Of a stretch of 44,821 nt of DNA, positions 1-7,798 are shown piece after piece (within the stretch, counting starts at the first letter, position 1; each line of letters begins with the position of its first letter). This DNA comes from Secundilactobacillus similis DSM 23365 = JCM 2765. Its GTDB lineage: Bacteria; Bacillota; Bacilli; Lactobacillales; Lactobacillaceae. A model generated the notes under the pieces. The model searched no databases and was not told where the DNA came from. It was given only the letters and a program-made list of their open reading frames with translations. The position numbers and the translations under genes are program-made. The stretch spans positions 1 through 44,821 of the forward strand of contig NZ_BBAD01000020.1 of assembly GCF_001311075.1 (NCBI RefSeq), in the 5' to 3' direction.

Positions 1-569
1 ACACTACCAGTTGGCGCTGGAAATACTTGATGAATCGCCTCCAACACCTCATGGACACCCTGACCAGTTTTGGCTGAGATGTGGAAAATCTTAGCTTTAG
101 AAAATTCCGCGCCAAGTGCCCGAATCTCGCGCTCGGTTTTCTCAATCTCTGCCGCAGCGTTATCGATTTTATTGATTACCGGCAAGATAGTGAGATGATT
201 TTCACGTGCTAAGCGGAGATTGGCTACTGTCTGGGCCTGTACGCCTTGGGTGGCATCAACTAAGAGAATCGCACCATCGCTGGCAGCGAGACTTTTCGAT
301 ACTTCATACGAAAAATCAACGTGACCCGGTGTATCGATTAAATTATATTCATATTCAATGCCGTTATCGGCTTGATAGAAGTTGCGTACGGTTCGTGATT
401 TGACAGTTACCCCGTGTGCTTGTTCTACTTGCATGTCATCCAGTAATTGAGCTTTGCTTTCTCGTTCACTCACGGTTTGGGTTTGTTCCATAATACGGTC
501 GGCCAGCGTAGATTTACCGTGGTCGATATGTGCAATGATTGCAAAATTTCGAATTTGATTCTGTTTCAT
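1..569 (-). CDS. lepA: Elongation factor 4 (LepA) paralogue, N-terminal part, runs off the left edge
   Basis: Reading the minus strand from the ATG at 569 gives a translational GTPase beginning [21 protein letters not shown]. The G1 loop [10 protein letters not shown]3 DTPGHVDF, G4 NKID and G5 SAKTG are all present within about 190 residues; the rest lies outside the window. EF4 back-translocates stalled ribosomes. The switch I region differs from ordinary LepA: where the family has ERxRGITIKA this has [10 protein letters not shown]. That suggests the second, divergent LepA copy that some lactobacilli carry. The start is 6 bases after the stop of the upstream TetR gene, whose final AAGAGG codons supply the ribosome binding site, so the two are probably co-transcribed. 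Family assignment is firm; paralogue status is inferred. Confidence 0.9.
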   Translation of the reverse strand, partial: MKQNQIRNFAIIAHIDHGKSTLADRIMEQTQTVSERESKAQLLDDMQVEQAHGVTVKSRTVRNFYQADNGIEYEYNLIDTPGHVDFSYEVSKSLAASDGAILLVDATQGVQAQTVANLRLARENHLTILPVINKIDNAAAEIEKTEREIRALGAEFSKAKIFHISAKTGQGVHEVLEAIHQVFPAPTGS

Positions 570-575
570 GATTAA

Positions 576-1234
576 TTACCTCTTGAATGTTTCGGGATAC
601 CTACCTGTTAAATAATTACGAAATACACTAACTGCATCATCAATGAGATCAATTTGAAAATTTTCAAAGTTAACCTTTGTCAACGGATGATGATTGAAGG
701 CGTTCAAACTAGACATATTCATGAGCCACTGATGATGGCACTTTGAACCAACATTAACTGACTAACTTCTTTGACGGTCAATGATGGAATGCGTTCAATA
801 ACGGCCTCACCTAGTTCTTGGTTTTTAGCGTAGAGCTTTTCTCGGTATGAAACGGTTTGTTCCATGTTTGCGCCTTGTTCAAGTACGGGACCTCGTAATG
901 CGTTTAAGCGTACCAATGTTGGTCGCGTCTCAATCAGTACTTTAGTTTGACTCAGTAGTAAGTCCATAAACGCCTTGGTGGACAATGTTGCTTGAGCTTC
1001 GATTAACTTAATGACATCATCAAAATACTGTTGGTAGCCTGTCAATAACAACGTCATAAAGAGACTCTCTTTACAGTCAAAATAGTTAAAAAGGGTGCCT
1101 TTTGATACATTAGCGTTTTTGGCAATTTCAGCCATTGTGATTTTGGTAAAGGGTCGCGTTTCAAAGAGTTGCCATGCTGCTTCGGCAATTTTGTTAGCGC
1201 GAACTGCTTTTTGCTTTTTAGTTAGGATGTTCAT
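576..1234 (-). pseudogene. TetR/AcrR family regulator, frameshifted near the C-terminus
   Basis: The first 171 codons encode a TetR N-terminal HTH (IAKNANVSKGTLFNYFDCKESLF at about residues 37-60) followed by a helical ligand-binding domain. The reading frame stops at 719, but a second frame continues from about 730 to a stop at 576 with a typical TetR C-terminal tail (NFENFQIDLIDDAVSVFRNY). One missing G in a short G run (about 727-730) restores a protein of about 218 residues. The gene sits directly before the lepA paralogue and has paired inverted repeats upstream, so it probably autoregulates and controls lepA. It may be intact in the organism if the shift is a sequencing error. The start ATG is preceded by a GGGGGA ribosome binding site. 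Confidence 0.8.
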
Positions 1235-1251
1235 TCAAATTCCCCCAAAAA

Positions 1252-1296
1252 TGACTTTCGGTCAATATGCGTATAAATAAAAATGACCAGTGGTCA
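1252..1296. promoter_or_regulatory. Paired inverted-repeat operators for the TetR-lepA operon
   Basis: Two related palindromes lie just upstream of the TetR start: TGACTTTCGGTCA (1252-1264) and the perfect TGACCAGTGGTCA (1284-1296). Their centres are 32 bases apart, about three helical turns, so bound dimers would lie on the same face of the DNA. A possible minus-strand -10 lies between them. Autoregulation by the adjacent TetR protein is an inference. Confidence 0.6.
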
Positions 1297-1554
1297 CTTT
1301 TACTGTACAGTAACTAAAATGAAATGTCAACGATCGGTAAAAAAGATGTAGGTGTGCTATTTGAAAAATAAAACGCTAAATCAGAAACCGAATAACTTAA
1401 TCAGATGATGATTCGTCCAATCAGTGATCGTAGTTTGTGATGCCCCCTCCTAAGCAGGGAGGCACTGAATTTAGTTGCTTATCTGCTGAAGCGTGCGTGA
1501 AAAACTGCAGAGAAATGAGCATACGGACTCGTATCCAGAGTGAAGCACTCAAAT
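1297..1554. other. Intergenic region without a recognisable gene
   Basis: No supported reading frame. It contains a perfect 12-base palindrome TACTGTACAGTA at about 1300-1311 and a GC-rich hairpin around 1441-1465 (GCCCCCTCC / GGGAGGC arms). Otherwise nothing is recognised. Confidence 0.4.
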
Positions 1555-1606
1555 AAAAACCAGATAACCATCGAGCAATAATTCGCTCAATGATCATCTG
1601 GTTTTT
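1555..1606 (-). terminator. Rho-independent terminator of the aldo/keto reductase gene
   Basis: AAAAACCAGAT and ATCTGGTTTTT arms form a stem directly after the minus-strand stop codon, with a T run on that strand. Confidence 0.65.
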
Positions 1607-1609
1607 AGT

Positions 1610-2617
1610 TTATTTACGATCGGCATCCAGCAACACAATGCCATCGTCAGGATTGTGGTCGATGGCGCCGACAACTTTGTGTGGGAGATAAGCTTCTTCA
1701 AGGTACGCAATCTCGTTAGGAGAGAGTGTGACGTCAAATGCACCCGCCGCATCGGTAAGGTACTTTGACTTCGTCGCCCCGATAATTGGTGCGGCAACTC
1801 CCTTGGCCCATTCCCAAGCAATGCTGATTTGCGCCATGGTTGCGTGATGTTGTGCTGCCAGTTCCGCAACCCGTTGGGTGATCAGCAAATCAGTTGCTTT
1901 GGTGTGGTCGTATTTACCGGCTGCGACCCGGTCCGTGCGACTGCGCTTGGTATCCGTTGACCAGTTTGGACGAGCTAAGCGGCCAGCAGCTAGCGGGCTG
2001 TATGGCATCAACGAGACACCCATTTGTTGACATAGGGGAATCATTTCGCGTTCGTCTTCGCGATACAACAGGTTGTAATGATTTTCCATTGCTACAAAGG
2101 GTACCCAACCGTGGTCACGAGCTGCTAACTGCATATTGTAGAATTGGTAGCCATACATCGCAGAAGCGCCAAGTGCCCGGACTTTGCCGGCCCTCACGAG
2201 GTCGTTAAGTGCGGACATGGTTTCTTCGATTGGCGTATCGTAATCGAACCGGTGAATGATGTAGAGATCAAGATAGTCTGTTCCAAGCCGTTTCAAGGTT
2301 CCGTCAATTTCGCGGTTGATTGCCGCTTTAGAAAGACGGCCAGGATTGAAGTAGACTTTAGAGGCCAAGACGACCTTATCCCGGGTAGTTAGCCGTTTGA
2401 TTGCTGCGCCTAGGTATTCTTCGCTGGTCCCAGCCGAATAGACGTTGGCGGTGTCAAAAAAATTGATACCGAGGTCTAAAGCGTGCTTGATGACGGCTTC
2501 ACTTTGAGTCGGATCAAGCGTCCAATCGTGCATCGTGCCGGCCTGGCCGAAGCTCATGGCGCCGACGCAAAGTTTAGAAATGTTAATGTCTGTGTTGCCG
2601 AGTTTAGTATAGTTCAT
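1610..2617 (-). CDS. Aldo/keto reductase (YajO/potassium-channel beta-like type)
   Basis: This 335-residue protein has the TIM-barrel aldo/keto reductase fold, which reduces aldehydes and ketones with NADPH in the cytosol. It begins MNYTKLGNTDINISKLCVGAMSFG, and the catalytic tetrad is visible: Asp in FFDTANVYSAG with its Tyr, Lys in LASKVYF, and His in YIIHRFD. Full family length. The start has an AAGGAG site eight bases upstream. It is transcribed alone and followed by a terminator. The physiological substrate cannot be read from sequence. It is one of five aldo/keto reductases in the window and the only one of this longer class besides the gene at 29743. Confidence 0.92.
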   Translation of the reverse strand: MNYTKLGNTDINISKLCVGAMSFGQAGTMHDWTLDPTQSEAVIKHALDLGINFFDTANVYSAGTSEEYLGAAIKRLTTRDKVVLASKVYFNPGRLSKAAINREIDGTLKRLGTDYLDLYIIHRFDYDTPIEETMSALNDLVRAGKVRALGASAMYGYQFYNMQLAARDHGWVPFVAMENHYNLLYREDEREMIPLCQQMGVSLMPYSPLAAGRLARPNWSTDTKRSRTDRVAAGKYDHTKATDLLITQRVAELAAQHHATMAQISIAWEWAKGVAAPIIGATKSKYLTDAAGAFDVTLSPNEIAYLEEAYLPHKVVGAIDHNPDDGIVLLDADRK

Positions 2618-2757
2618 GGTTGATTCTCCTTAAATAGCGCGTTGATGATTGTAAAGGTTGCTTACAACTAGTAGTTTAGTGCAACTTTTTTGATGAGTAC
2701 AATGCTTATCAACTATTTGCTTAAATGCTTAAAAAGCATATTAGTAGGAGGGGGGTA

Positions 2758-2846
2758 ATGATGAGCAAAGCCCCAATCGGCCACTTGGCATTTTTCTTGG
2801 CGTTGTGATTGTTTACTTTGGTGTCAAAATGTTGATAACTGTGTAA
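2758..2846 (+). pseudogene. Small membrane peptide gene, frameshifted
   Basis: A strong AGGAGG site (2746-2751) precedes ATG codons at 2758 and 2761. The open frame MMSKAPIGHLAFFLAL stops after 16 codons, but one extra T in the T run at 2791-2795 would give a peptide of about 29 residues ending LGVVIVYFGVKMLITV, with one hydrophobic segment. The same kind of one-base homopolymer loss affects a dozen other genes here. No family is recognised; the case rests on the ribosome binding site and the membrane-helix-like continuation. It could be chance. Confidence 0.35.
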
Positions 2847-2858
2847 GACCAATGTTCA

Positions 2859-3419
2859 TTAGATGACTAATCCATTCGCTAATATTGTCCGTAGAATTTT
2901 GGACATTTCTTCAGGTGTTTGGCGCGGTGTTTCTTGAAGCCAATGCTGCAAGAAACCGAAAATGGCACTGGCATAAAAGTGTGCAGCATATTCTGCTGTC
3001 ATTGGGTCCATAGCTGTGGTGGTTTGAAGTTGTGGCAACATCTTGGCTTGGAAGAAGCTCGCCATTTTTTCGCGAATCTGCATTTGCAAAGTTAAGGTCC
3101 CATGCTCGGATAGAAGTGCACCAAGCAGTTCAGCGTTGTTATCCAAATAACGGGCGAGGCGTTCAAAATACGTGAGAAGATCATGGTCGCTATTGGTCAT
3201 TAAACGGTAAATTTGCGCCATGATGATTTTCTGATAGGCCACCACGATATCTTCTTTAGTTGCGTAATGGTGATAGAAAGTGGCTCTGCTGATGTGTGCT
3301 TCTTTGCAGATTGCTGCCACGGAAATTGTGTCGAATTCTTGTGATTGCATCAGGTTGGCAAAAGCTTCGAAAATTTTAGCACGAGTTTTTTGAATCCGGA
3401 CATCTTCGTAATCAGTCAT
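2859..3419 (-). CDS. TetR/AcrR family regulator
   Basis: The 186-residue product starts MTDYEDVRIQKTRAKIFEAF. The start at 3419 is chosen over an upstream in-frame ATG because it has GGAGGATTAT in front. The HTH (ISVAAICKEAHISRATFYHHY) is at about residues 30-52, followed by a helical effector domain of normal length. It is divergent from the HXXEE membrane protein gene, whose leader contains a perfect 7-3-7 palindrome. The natural inference is repression of that gene and possibly of itself. The ligand is unknown. Confidence 0.88.
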   Translation of the reverse strand: MTDYEDVRIQKTRAKIFEAFANLMQSQEFDTISVAAICKEAHISRATFYHHYATKEDIVVAYQKIIMAQIYRLMTNSDHDLLTYFERLARYLDNNAELLGALLSEHGTLTLQMQIREKMASFFQAKMLPQLQTTTAMDPMTAEYAAHFYASAIFGFLQHWLQETPRQTPEEMSKILRTILANGLVI

Positions 3420-3501
3420 ATAATCCTCCAATTTTAATTGACACATGTTGGTGTTGTGTATCGTAAATCGCAAGTCGTCGGTTGTGGCGTCTGTAGTTTG
3501 C

Positions 3502-3540
3502 TATACTAAGGCCATTCAAGATATTGTACACATTGTACAA
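3502..3540 (+). promoter_or_regulatory. Promoter -10 and TetR-type operator before the HXXEE gene
   Basis: A TATACT -10 at 3502-3507 is followed by the perfect inverted repeat TTGTACA-CAT-TGTACAA at 3524-3540. The repeat sits between the likely transcription start and the ribosome binding site, where a bound TetR dimer would block transcription. The divergent TetR gene is the obvious candidate; this is inferred. Confidence 0.65.
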
Positions 3541-3559
3541 TAAGAAATGGGGAATTAAT

Positions 3560-4216
3560 ATGAAATTTTTACGCCAACATTGGTATGACATAGGCGCAGT
3601 TGTTATGGTTATTGCCGCTATTTTAACCGCAATTTATTGGCATGATATGAGCGTTCTACGTCGATTGGCAGCGATGAACTTTGTGGTGATTTTGTGGCAC
3701 ATGTTCGAAGAATATCGCTTGCCTGGTGGTGAAGGGGCCATCACGAATATGTTGATGCAGCCAAGCGACAAAGGTCCAGTCGATCGCTATCCACTGAATC
3801 AGAATAATGCGATGTTTATTAACGTTGTTGCGGCATATATCGTTTATTTATTCCCAGTTATCTGGCCAAACGTCATGTGGTTAAGTTTCATGCCAGTTCT
3901 CTTCGGAATGACACAAGTAATCATGCATGCCTTTATGACACCACGCAAAATGCACACGCTATATTCACCAGGTGAGTTAGCCTGTGTCCTTGGTCATTTG
4001 CCAATTGGGATTTACTGGTTCTACTACACGATTAGCACCGGTCGTTTGGACTGGGCGAATGTGATTGGTGGCGTGATCTATCAAGTTTTGTTTATTGTGG
4101 TCATCATGATGAAAGTTGGTTATGGTGTACTGGCAGACCCAGACTCAAAATACCCATTTCCAAAAGCAGAATTTGAACGTAGTGGTTATGCAGAACGTAT
4201 TCGGAATTTGAAATAA
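3560..4216 (+). CDS. HXXEE domain integral membrane protein
   Basis: This 218-residue protein has about six hydrophobic segments. The family signature HMFEEYRLPGGE, a His-x-x-Glu-Glu motif in a membrane segment, is at about residues 50-61. A second conserved His is in VIMHAFMTPRKMHTLYSPGE. The family (HXXEE) has no established function; the paired His and Glu residues suggest metal or haem coordination, but this is speculative. The start ATG at 3560 has GGGGAATTA upstream and lies just after a palindromic operator. The opposite-strand TetR neighbour is the likely regulator. An NmrA-like gene remnant follows directly. Confidence 0.85.
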   Translation: MKFLRQHWYDIGAVVMVIAAILTAIYWHDMSVLRRLAAMNFVVILWHMFEEYRLPGGEGAITNMLMQPSDKGPVDRYPLNQNNAMFINVVAAYIVYLFPVIWPNVMWLSFMPVLFGMTQVIMHAFMTPRKMHTLYSPGELACVLGHLPIGIYWFYYTISTGRLDWANVIGGVIYQVLFIVVIMMKVGYGVLADPDSKYPFPKAEFERSGYAERIRNLK

Positions 4217-4218
4217 TT

Positions 4219-4377
4219 GAAAAGAGTGGCATTCACGTCGTGCAGGAGGATGTGACCGATAGTGTTGCGGACCTCGTTGTTAAATTGATTAATCAACCAG
4301 GTCAATTGATTGGAGAATCAGTTGGGATTCTTAAATCTCATACAGAAGGGCCTGCACCGTGTTGGTATCGAAATTAG
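4219..4377 (+). pseudogene. C-terminal remnant of an NmrA-like NAD(P)-binding protein
   Basis: Fifty-two codons without a start read EKSGIHVVQEDVTDSVADLVV followed by KLINQPGQLIGESVGILKS and a stop. The segment matches in layout the C-terminus of the complete NmrA-like protein at 30727-31371 (SRQSVADFIVKLIKAPALYPNDSIG). The N-terminal Rossmann part is missing, so this is a decayed fragment left behind the HXXEE gene. A terminator hairpin follows. Confidence 0.6.
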
Positions 4378-4392
4378 TTTTCATGGATAAAC

Positions 4393-4433
4393 AAAACCAG
4401 CATCTGGCAGATTTGTCAGATGCTGGTTTTTGT
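4393..4433 (+). terminator. Rho-independent terminator
   Basis: Arms AAAACCAGCATCTG and CAGATGCTGGTTTT are perfect complements, followed by TTGTTGTT. It ends the HXXEE transcript and may also serve the convergent TetR operon. Confidence 0.8.
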
Positions 4434-4489
4434 TGTTATCGGGTTAATACTAGCGCAGCCAATTGCTAATTTTCAAAAAGAATCTTACG

Positions 4490-5056
4490 TTAACGCTTCA
4501 ATGCTTTAATCACAAGCTCGATAGACTGATTAATTGTCGCTTCGTCAACCACTGTGTTTGCCGTCTGTAAAACCAGCTGCGGCACGGTCGCAAAACTCGC
4601 CACGATGACCTCGGGTGCATCAATAAAGTCGGACGAAGCGGCAATTTGTTGATACAACTTCACTAGTGGCCCAGCCGCAGTTTGGCCATAGGCGCGAGCA
4701 GCATCGTCCAATAACTCTTGATTCGTCCATAGTGCGGAAACGAAGTGGGATTCTTTAGGATACTGCTGCGTCTGAGTGATTGAATAGCGCAACATTGCCC
4801 GGATCTGAGCTTCTAGGTCCGAACCGGCAGCCGCAATTGTCCCAGCGAGTCCTTTATGCAGATCATCTTTGACTTCCTCGTATAAGCGACTCAATAGGTC
4901 GGTTTTGTCTTGATAGTAGAGGTAGATGGTTGCGGGACTAACACCGGCGCGCTTGGCGACTTTGGCCGTGGTCAGGTTGGTGAAGCCGTCTGCTTCGCAC
5001 AACGCGATGACGGCTTCTTTAATGGCTTTGATTTTATTTTCGTCTTTTGTTCTCAT
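4490..5056 (-). CDS. TetR/AcrR family regulator of the ricin-lectin/SDR operon
   Basis: A 188-residue TetR protein with HTH TTAKVAKRAGVSPATIYLYYQ at about residues 28-48 and a normal-length C-terminal domain. It is the last gene of a three-gene minus-strand unit: ricin-type protein, SDR, TetR, with 21 bases between the SDR stop and this start. A perfect palindrome AACTGATTAATCAGTT lies 12 bases upstream of its start. Two near copies lie upstream of the first gene of the unit. This points to self-control and control of the whole operon. The inducer is unknown. Confidence 0.9.
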   Translation of the reverse strand: MRTKDENKIKAIKEAVIALCEADGFTNLTTAKVAKRAGVSPATIYLYYQDKTDLLSRLYEEVKDDLHKGLAGTIAAAGSDLEAQIRAMLRYSITQTQQYPKESHFVSALWTNQELLDDAARAYGQTAAGPLVKLYQQIAASSDFIDAPEVIVASFATVPQLVLQTANTVVDEATINQSIELVIKALKR

Positions 5057-5067
5057 AGGCTAACCTT

Positions 5068-5083
5068 AACTGATTAATCAGTT
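5068..5083. promoter_or_regulatory. TetR operator, perfect 16-base palindrome
   Basis: AACTGATTAATCAGTT is a perfect palindrome overlapping the SDR stop codon and lying just before the TetR start. Near-identical copies at 6582 and 6681 make a chance origin unlikely. Confidence 0.7.
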
Positions 5084-5962
5084 TTCGTCAATCCAAGGTT
5101 GGATTTTGGCCATGCAGTAGTTCCACAGCATCAATTCTTTAGCAGGGGAGTATTCGCGGGTTGCGGGCTGAATTTGCCGCTTTTTATTATCAAAGAATTT
5201 GCCGTTAACGCCTTTTACTGCGTCATCAGAAGCTAGATAGACGTTGGTAACAGCGCCTTGCTCTGGGGTAGCAATGTGGAAAGTTTTACCAATTTTGATG
5301 GCGACTTTATAAATCAGGTTGTCCCAAAAGCCATTATCACTGTCTTGGCCGAAGTTGGTCGTTGCCATGCCAGGGTGCGAAACGTTAACCGTCACGTTGG
5401 TGATGCCAGCCTGTTGCAGTTGAGCGGCCAGGTGTTGCGTGTTCCAGATGACAAATAACTTGCTGATGCCGTAACGCGTTTGGCCCGAATCAACGTGTTC
5501 CAAGTTAAGGTCGTGCATATCAGGGCGTGCCATACGGTGAGTGCCGGAAGACATGTTGATGATCCGACCGTCAGTTGATTTGCGTAACTGCGGTAACAAT
5601 AATTCGGCTAACAGCAGTGGCGCCATCACGTTTAAGGCCATCGTGCCTTCAATCCCATCTACGGTTTCAAACCGTTTGGCATCGAGAACCGCACCGGCGT
5701 TGTTGATCAAAACGTCAAGGTGGTCAAACTGGGCATTAAATTCAGTGACCATGTGCTTAATCGCCTTCATTGAGAAGAGGTCGGCAATCAAATAACTTAC
5801 GTTTTGATTGCCAGTTGCGGCTTTGATTTCATCAACTACGCGTTGGGCTTTTTGTTCATTACGCCCGTGGATGATCACTTGGTTGCCTTTAGCAGCGAGT
5901 TCTTGAGCGGTGATTTTACCGATTCCATCGGTGGCACCGGTAATTAACATAATTTTAGACAT
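5078..5962 (-). CDS. Short-chain dehydrogenase/reductase (retinol dehydrogenase-like SDR)
   Basis: This 294-residue SDR has the cofactor motif TGATDGIG near the N-terminus, NNAG in VLINNAGAV at about residues 86-94, an MSS catalytic serine region, and the active-site YGISK at about 164-168. The layout matches the retinol-dehydrogenase-like class; the physiological substrate is unknown. NAD(P)-dependent and cytosolic by family. AAGGAGTAAC gives a good ribosome binding site. It lies between the ricin-type protein and the TetR gene in one operon. Confidence 0.92.
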   Translation of the reverse strand: MSKIMLITGATDGIGKITAQELAAKGNQVIIHGRNEQKAQRVVDEIKAATGNQNVSYLIADLFSMKAIKHMVTEFNAQFDHLDVLINNAGAVLDAKRFETVDGIEGTMALNVMAPLLLAELLLPQLRKSTDGRIINMSSGTHRMARPDMHDLNLEHVDSGQTRYGISKLFVIWNTQHLAAQLQQAGITNVTVNVSHPGMATTNFGQDSDNGFWDNLIYKVAIKIGKTFHIATPEQGAVTNVYLASDDAVKGVNGKFFDNKKRQIQPATREYSPAKELMLWNYCMAKIQPWIDEN

Positions 5963-6036
5963 AAAGTTACTCCTTGTTTGTTTGTGAGTTGGGGAAAGTT
6001 AATTGAATTGGGTGAGCTAATGAAACTAGGGGGATG

Positions 6037-6566
6037 TTAGATGATGGGGTGTTGTTGCGTTAAGGTCCAACGTTGATCAGTGTCATCGCTGGCTGGTTGT
6101 AGGACCAGTCGATCGTCAACGGTACTTGAGGTGCTGGTGATATACAGGTCACTACCAGCAAGTTGGATGGTGTAGGTACCATCATCTTGTCGGTTGAATT
6201 GCCAGTGTTGGTGCTTGTCGCCACCGATTGGGCGTTGTGCTAATTGGGTACCGGCAACGGGTTCACCAACCGGCGCAAATGATTTTTGAGTATAGAGATC
6301 CTTGAGGAGGTAGGTCTCCTCGTCAATTTTAATCATCTGCCAAGTGGTGCATTCCCAGTTTTGCGGCGTGTATTGAATGATTGGGACGCCATCAGCGATT
6401 CCGGCATCCTTTGGCCGAATAACTAGCCAGATTTCACGTTTTTGATCATGTAAGCGTCTGGGGTTTCAACTTTGCGGTGATAATTTTTGATGAGTCGGTG
6501 GCCAAAGACGGCTGCCAAACCGGCGACAATAACGGCGTCGGCGACTAGAATGGTGCTTGCGTGCAT
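6037..6566 (-). pseudogene. Membrane-anchored ricin-type beta-trefoil lectin-like protein, frameshifted
   Basis: An ATG at 6566 with AGGAGAAAA upstream starts MHASTILVADAVIVAGLAAV, an N-terminal hydrophobic helix, and then runs into a RICIN-like domain (YMIKNVKSG) before a stop. One missing G at about 6426 restores the frame: LVIRPKDAGIADG, then WECTTWQMIKID, and a final repeat with HQHWQFNRQDDGTYTI and DQRWTLTQQ. The QxW-type motifs (TTWQM, HWQF, RWTL) mark the three beta-trefoil lobes. The restored product is about 176 residues. It is the first gene of the TetR-controlled operon. Carbohydrate binding at the cell surface is the family expectation, not shown. Confidence 0.65.
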
Positions 6567-6581
6567 ATGATTTTCTCCTAT

Positions 6582-6597
6582 AACTGATTAGTTAGTC
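6582..6597. promoter_or_regulatory. TetR operator copy, promoter-proximal
   Basis: AACTGATTAGTTAGTC shares its first ten bases with the operator at 6681 and has a degraded second half-site. It lies between the ribosome binding site of the ricin-type gene and its upstream promoter region. Confidence 0.5.
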
Positions 6598-6680
6598 TTT
6601 TAAGGCTTAAAATAAATGGCGAGTTAATACTCACCGAATTAAGTAAAACTGTTTAAGTTATTTGTCGATGAATCAATAGT

Positions 6681-6696
6681 AACTGATTAGTCAGTT
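6681..6696. promoter_or_regulatory. TetR operator copy, distal
   Basis: AACTGATTAGTCAGTT differs from the perfect palindrome at 5068 by one base. Located about 100 bases upstream of the operon's first start codon. Confidence 0.65.
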
Positions 6697-6743
6697 AAAT
6701 GCAATGATTTTTTTTAATTAATGTTCAAAGAATCATTGTACCT

Positions 6744-6778
6744 AAAAAAGCCTAGTCCCCCAATGACCAGACTTTTTC
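6744..6778 (-). terminator. Rho-independent terminator of the EamA gene
   Basis: AAAAAGCCTAGTC and GACCAGACTTTTT arms pair with two wobble positions and have T/A flanks, just after the EamA stop codon on the minus strand. Confidence 0.65.
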
Positions 6779-6786
6779 AAATGACG

Positions 6787-7701
6787 TTATTTCAAATGGA
6801 ACGTATTATTAGCCGTATACACCCCACAGATAATCACCACAGCACCAATTAACTGGGTGCTACTGAAGGCCTCACCAAGTAGCAGAATGCCAGCCACAAT
6901 TGACACAACGGTTGATACCCCAATGAACGAGGCGGTCTTATTCACACCGATTTTAGCGATGGCGTAATTTGATAAAAACAGGGCTAGTACTGAACTGCTG
7001 ATTCCTTGATATAAGACGGCGATGGTGAAACGCTTGTTGGTCATTGGCAGGCTCAGCAAAGATTGGAGGTTACCGTGAATCAGTGATTCACCAAGTGCCA
7101 TGACGACAAAGACGATTGCACCAGCCGCCAGCATGATGTAGGTGATTTCGATACCAGTGTAAGCTTCGGCCTTTTCAACGTAGACGCTGTATAGCGCATA
7201 GGTGACGACCGCTAGAAATAAGAACAGGTAGCCAATGATAGACAGGCTAGCACTGGCCCCGGCGGCAATCACGGTGATGATCACCCCAATTAAGGTGATC
7301 AAGATGCCGATTATTTGTTGCCGGCTTGGGTATTTGTGAAGAATCAATGCTGAGGCAAGCAAGGCTGCCACCGGAATGCAGGCTAGAAAGACCCCACTTT
7401 CCGAGGCGGTCGTGTGGCTGATGCCAAAGGTTTCGCCAATGAAGTAGAGGACTGGATCAAAAATGGCGACTAAGAGGAGCGGTTGAAGTTTCTTCCCTGC
7501 CAGATTCACGTGAATGACGCCGGCAATGATCAAGCCAGTCATCACGATAAAGGCAATTAAGAAGCGCCAACCCAACAGTGCGATGGGGCTAGCGCTATTA
7601 GTCGCTTGTTTCGTGAAGATGTAGCTTAGTCCATATAAGGTTTCGCAACCAAGTGCAGCCAAACTACCTAGGACGATGGTGCGAGTATGTTGATGTGCCA
7701 T
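6787..7701 (-). CDS. EamA/DMT family transporter
   Basis: A 304-residue, very hydrophobic protein with about ten predicted membrane segments arranged as two EamA repeats: the first around residues 10-145 (LYGLSYIFTKQATNSASPIALLGWRFL), the second around 158-300 (GYLFLFLAVVTYALYSVYVEKA, ending VIICGVYTANNTFHLK). The family exports amino acids, nucleosides or other metabolites; this member's substrate is unknown. Full length. Start ATG preceded by CGGAGACACAGC. Monocistronic, with its own terminator. Confidence 0.92.
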   Translation of the reverse strand: MAHQHTRTIVLGSLAALGCETLYGLSYIFTKQATNSASPIALLGWRFLIAFIVMTGLIIAGVIHVNLAGKKLQPLLLVAIFDPVLYFIGETFGISHTTASESGVFLACIPVAALLASALILHKYPSRQQIIGILITLIGVIITVIAAGASASLSIIGYLFLFLAVVTYALYSVYVEKAEAYTGIEITYIMLAAGAIVFVVMALGESLIHGNLQSLLSLPMTNKRFTIAVLYQGISSSVLALFLSNYAIAKIGVNKTASFIGVSTVVSIVAGILLLGEAFSSTQLIGAVVIICGVYTANNTFHLK

Positions 7702-7798
7702 GCTGTGTCTCCGTTCTGTATAAGCGATAAGGTTAATTATAGCTTATTTGTGGGGATTCAAAAAAGTCATTAATCGCCCAGATGGATGATCAGCGGTT

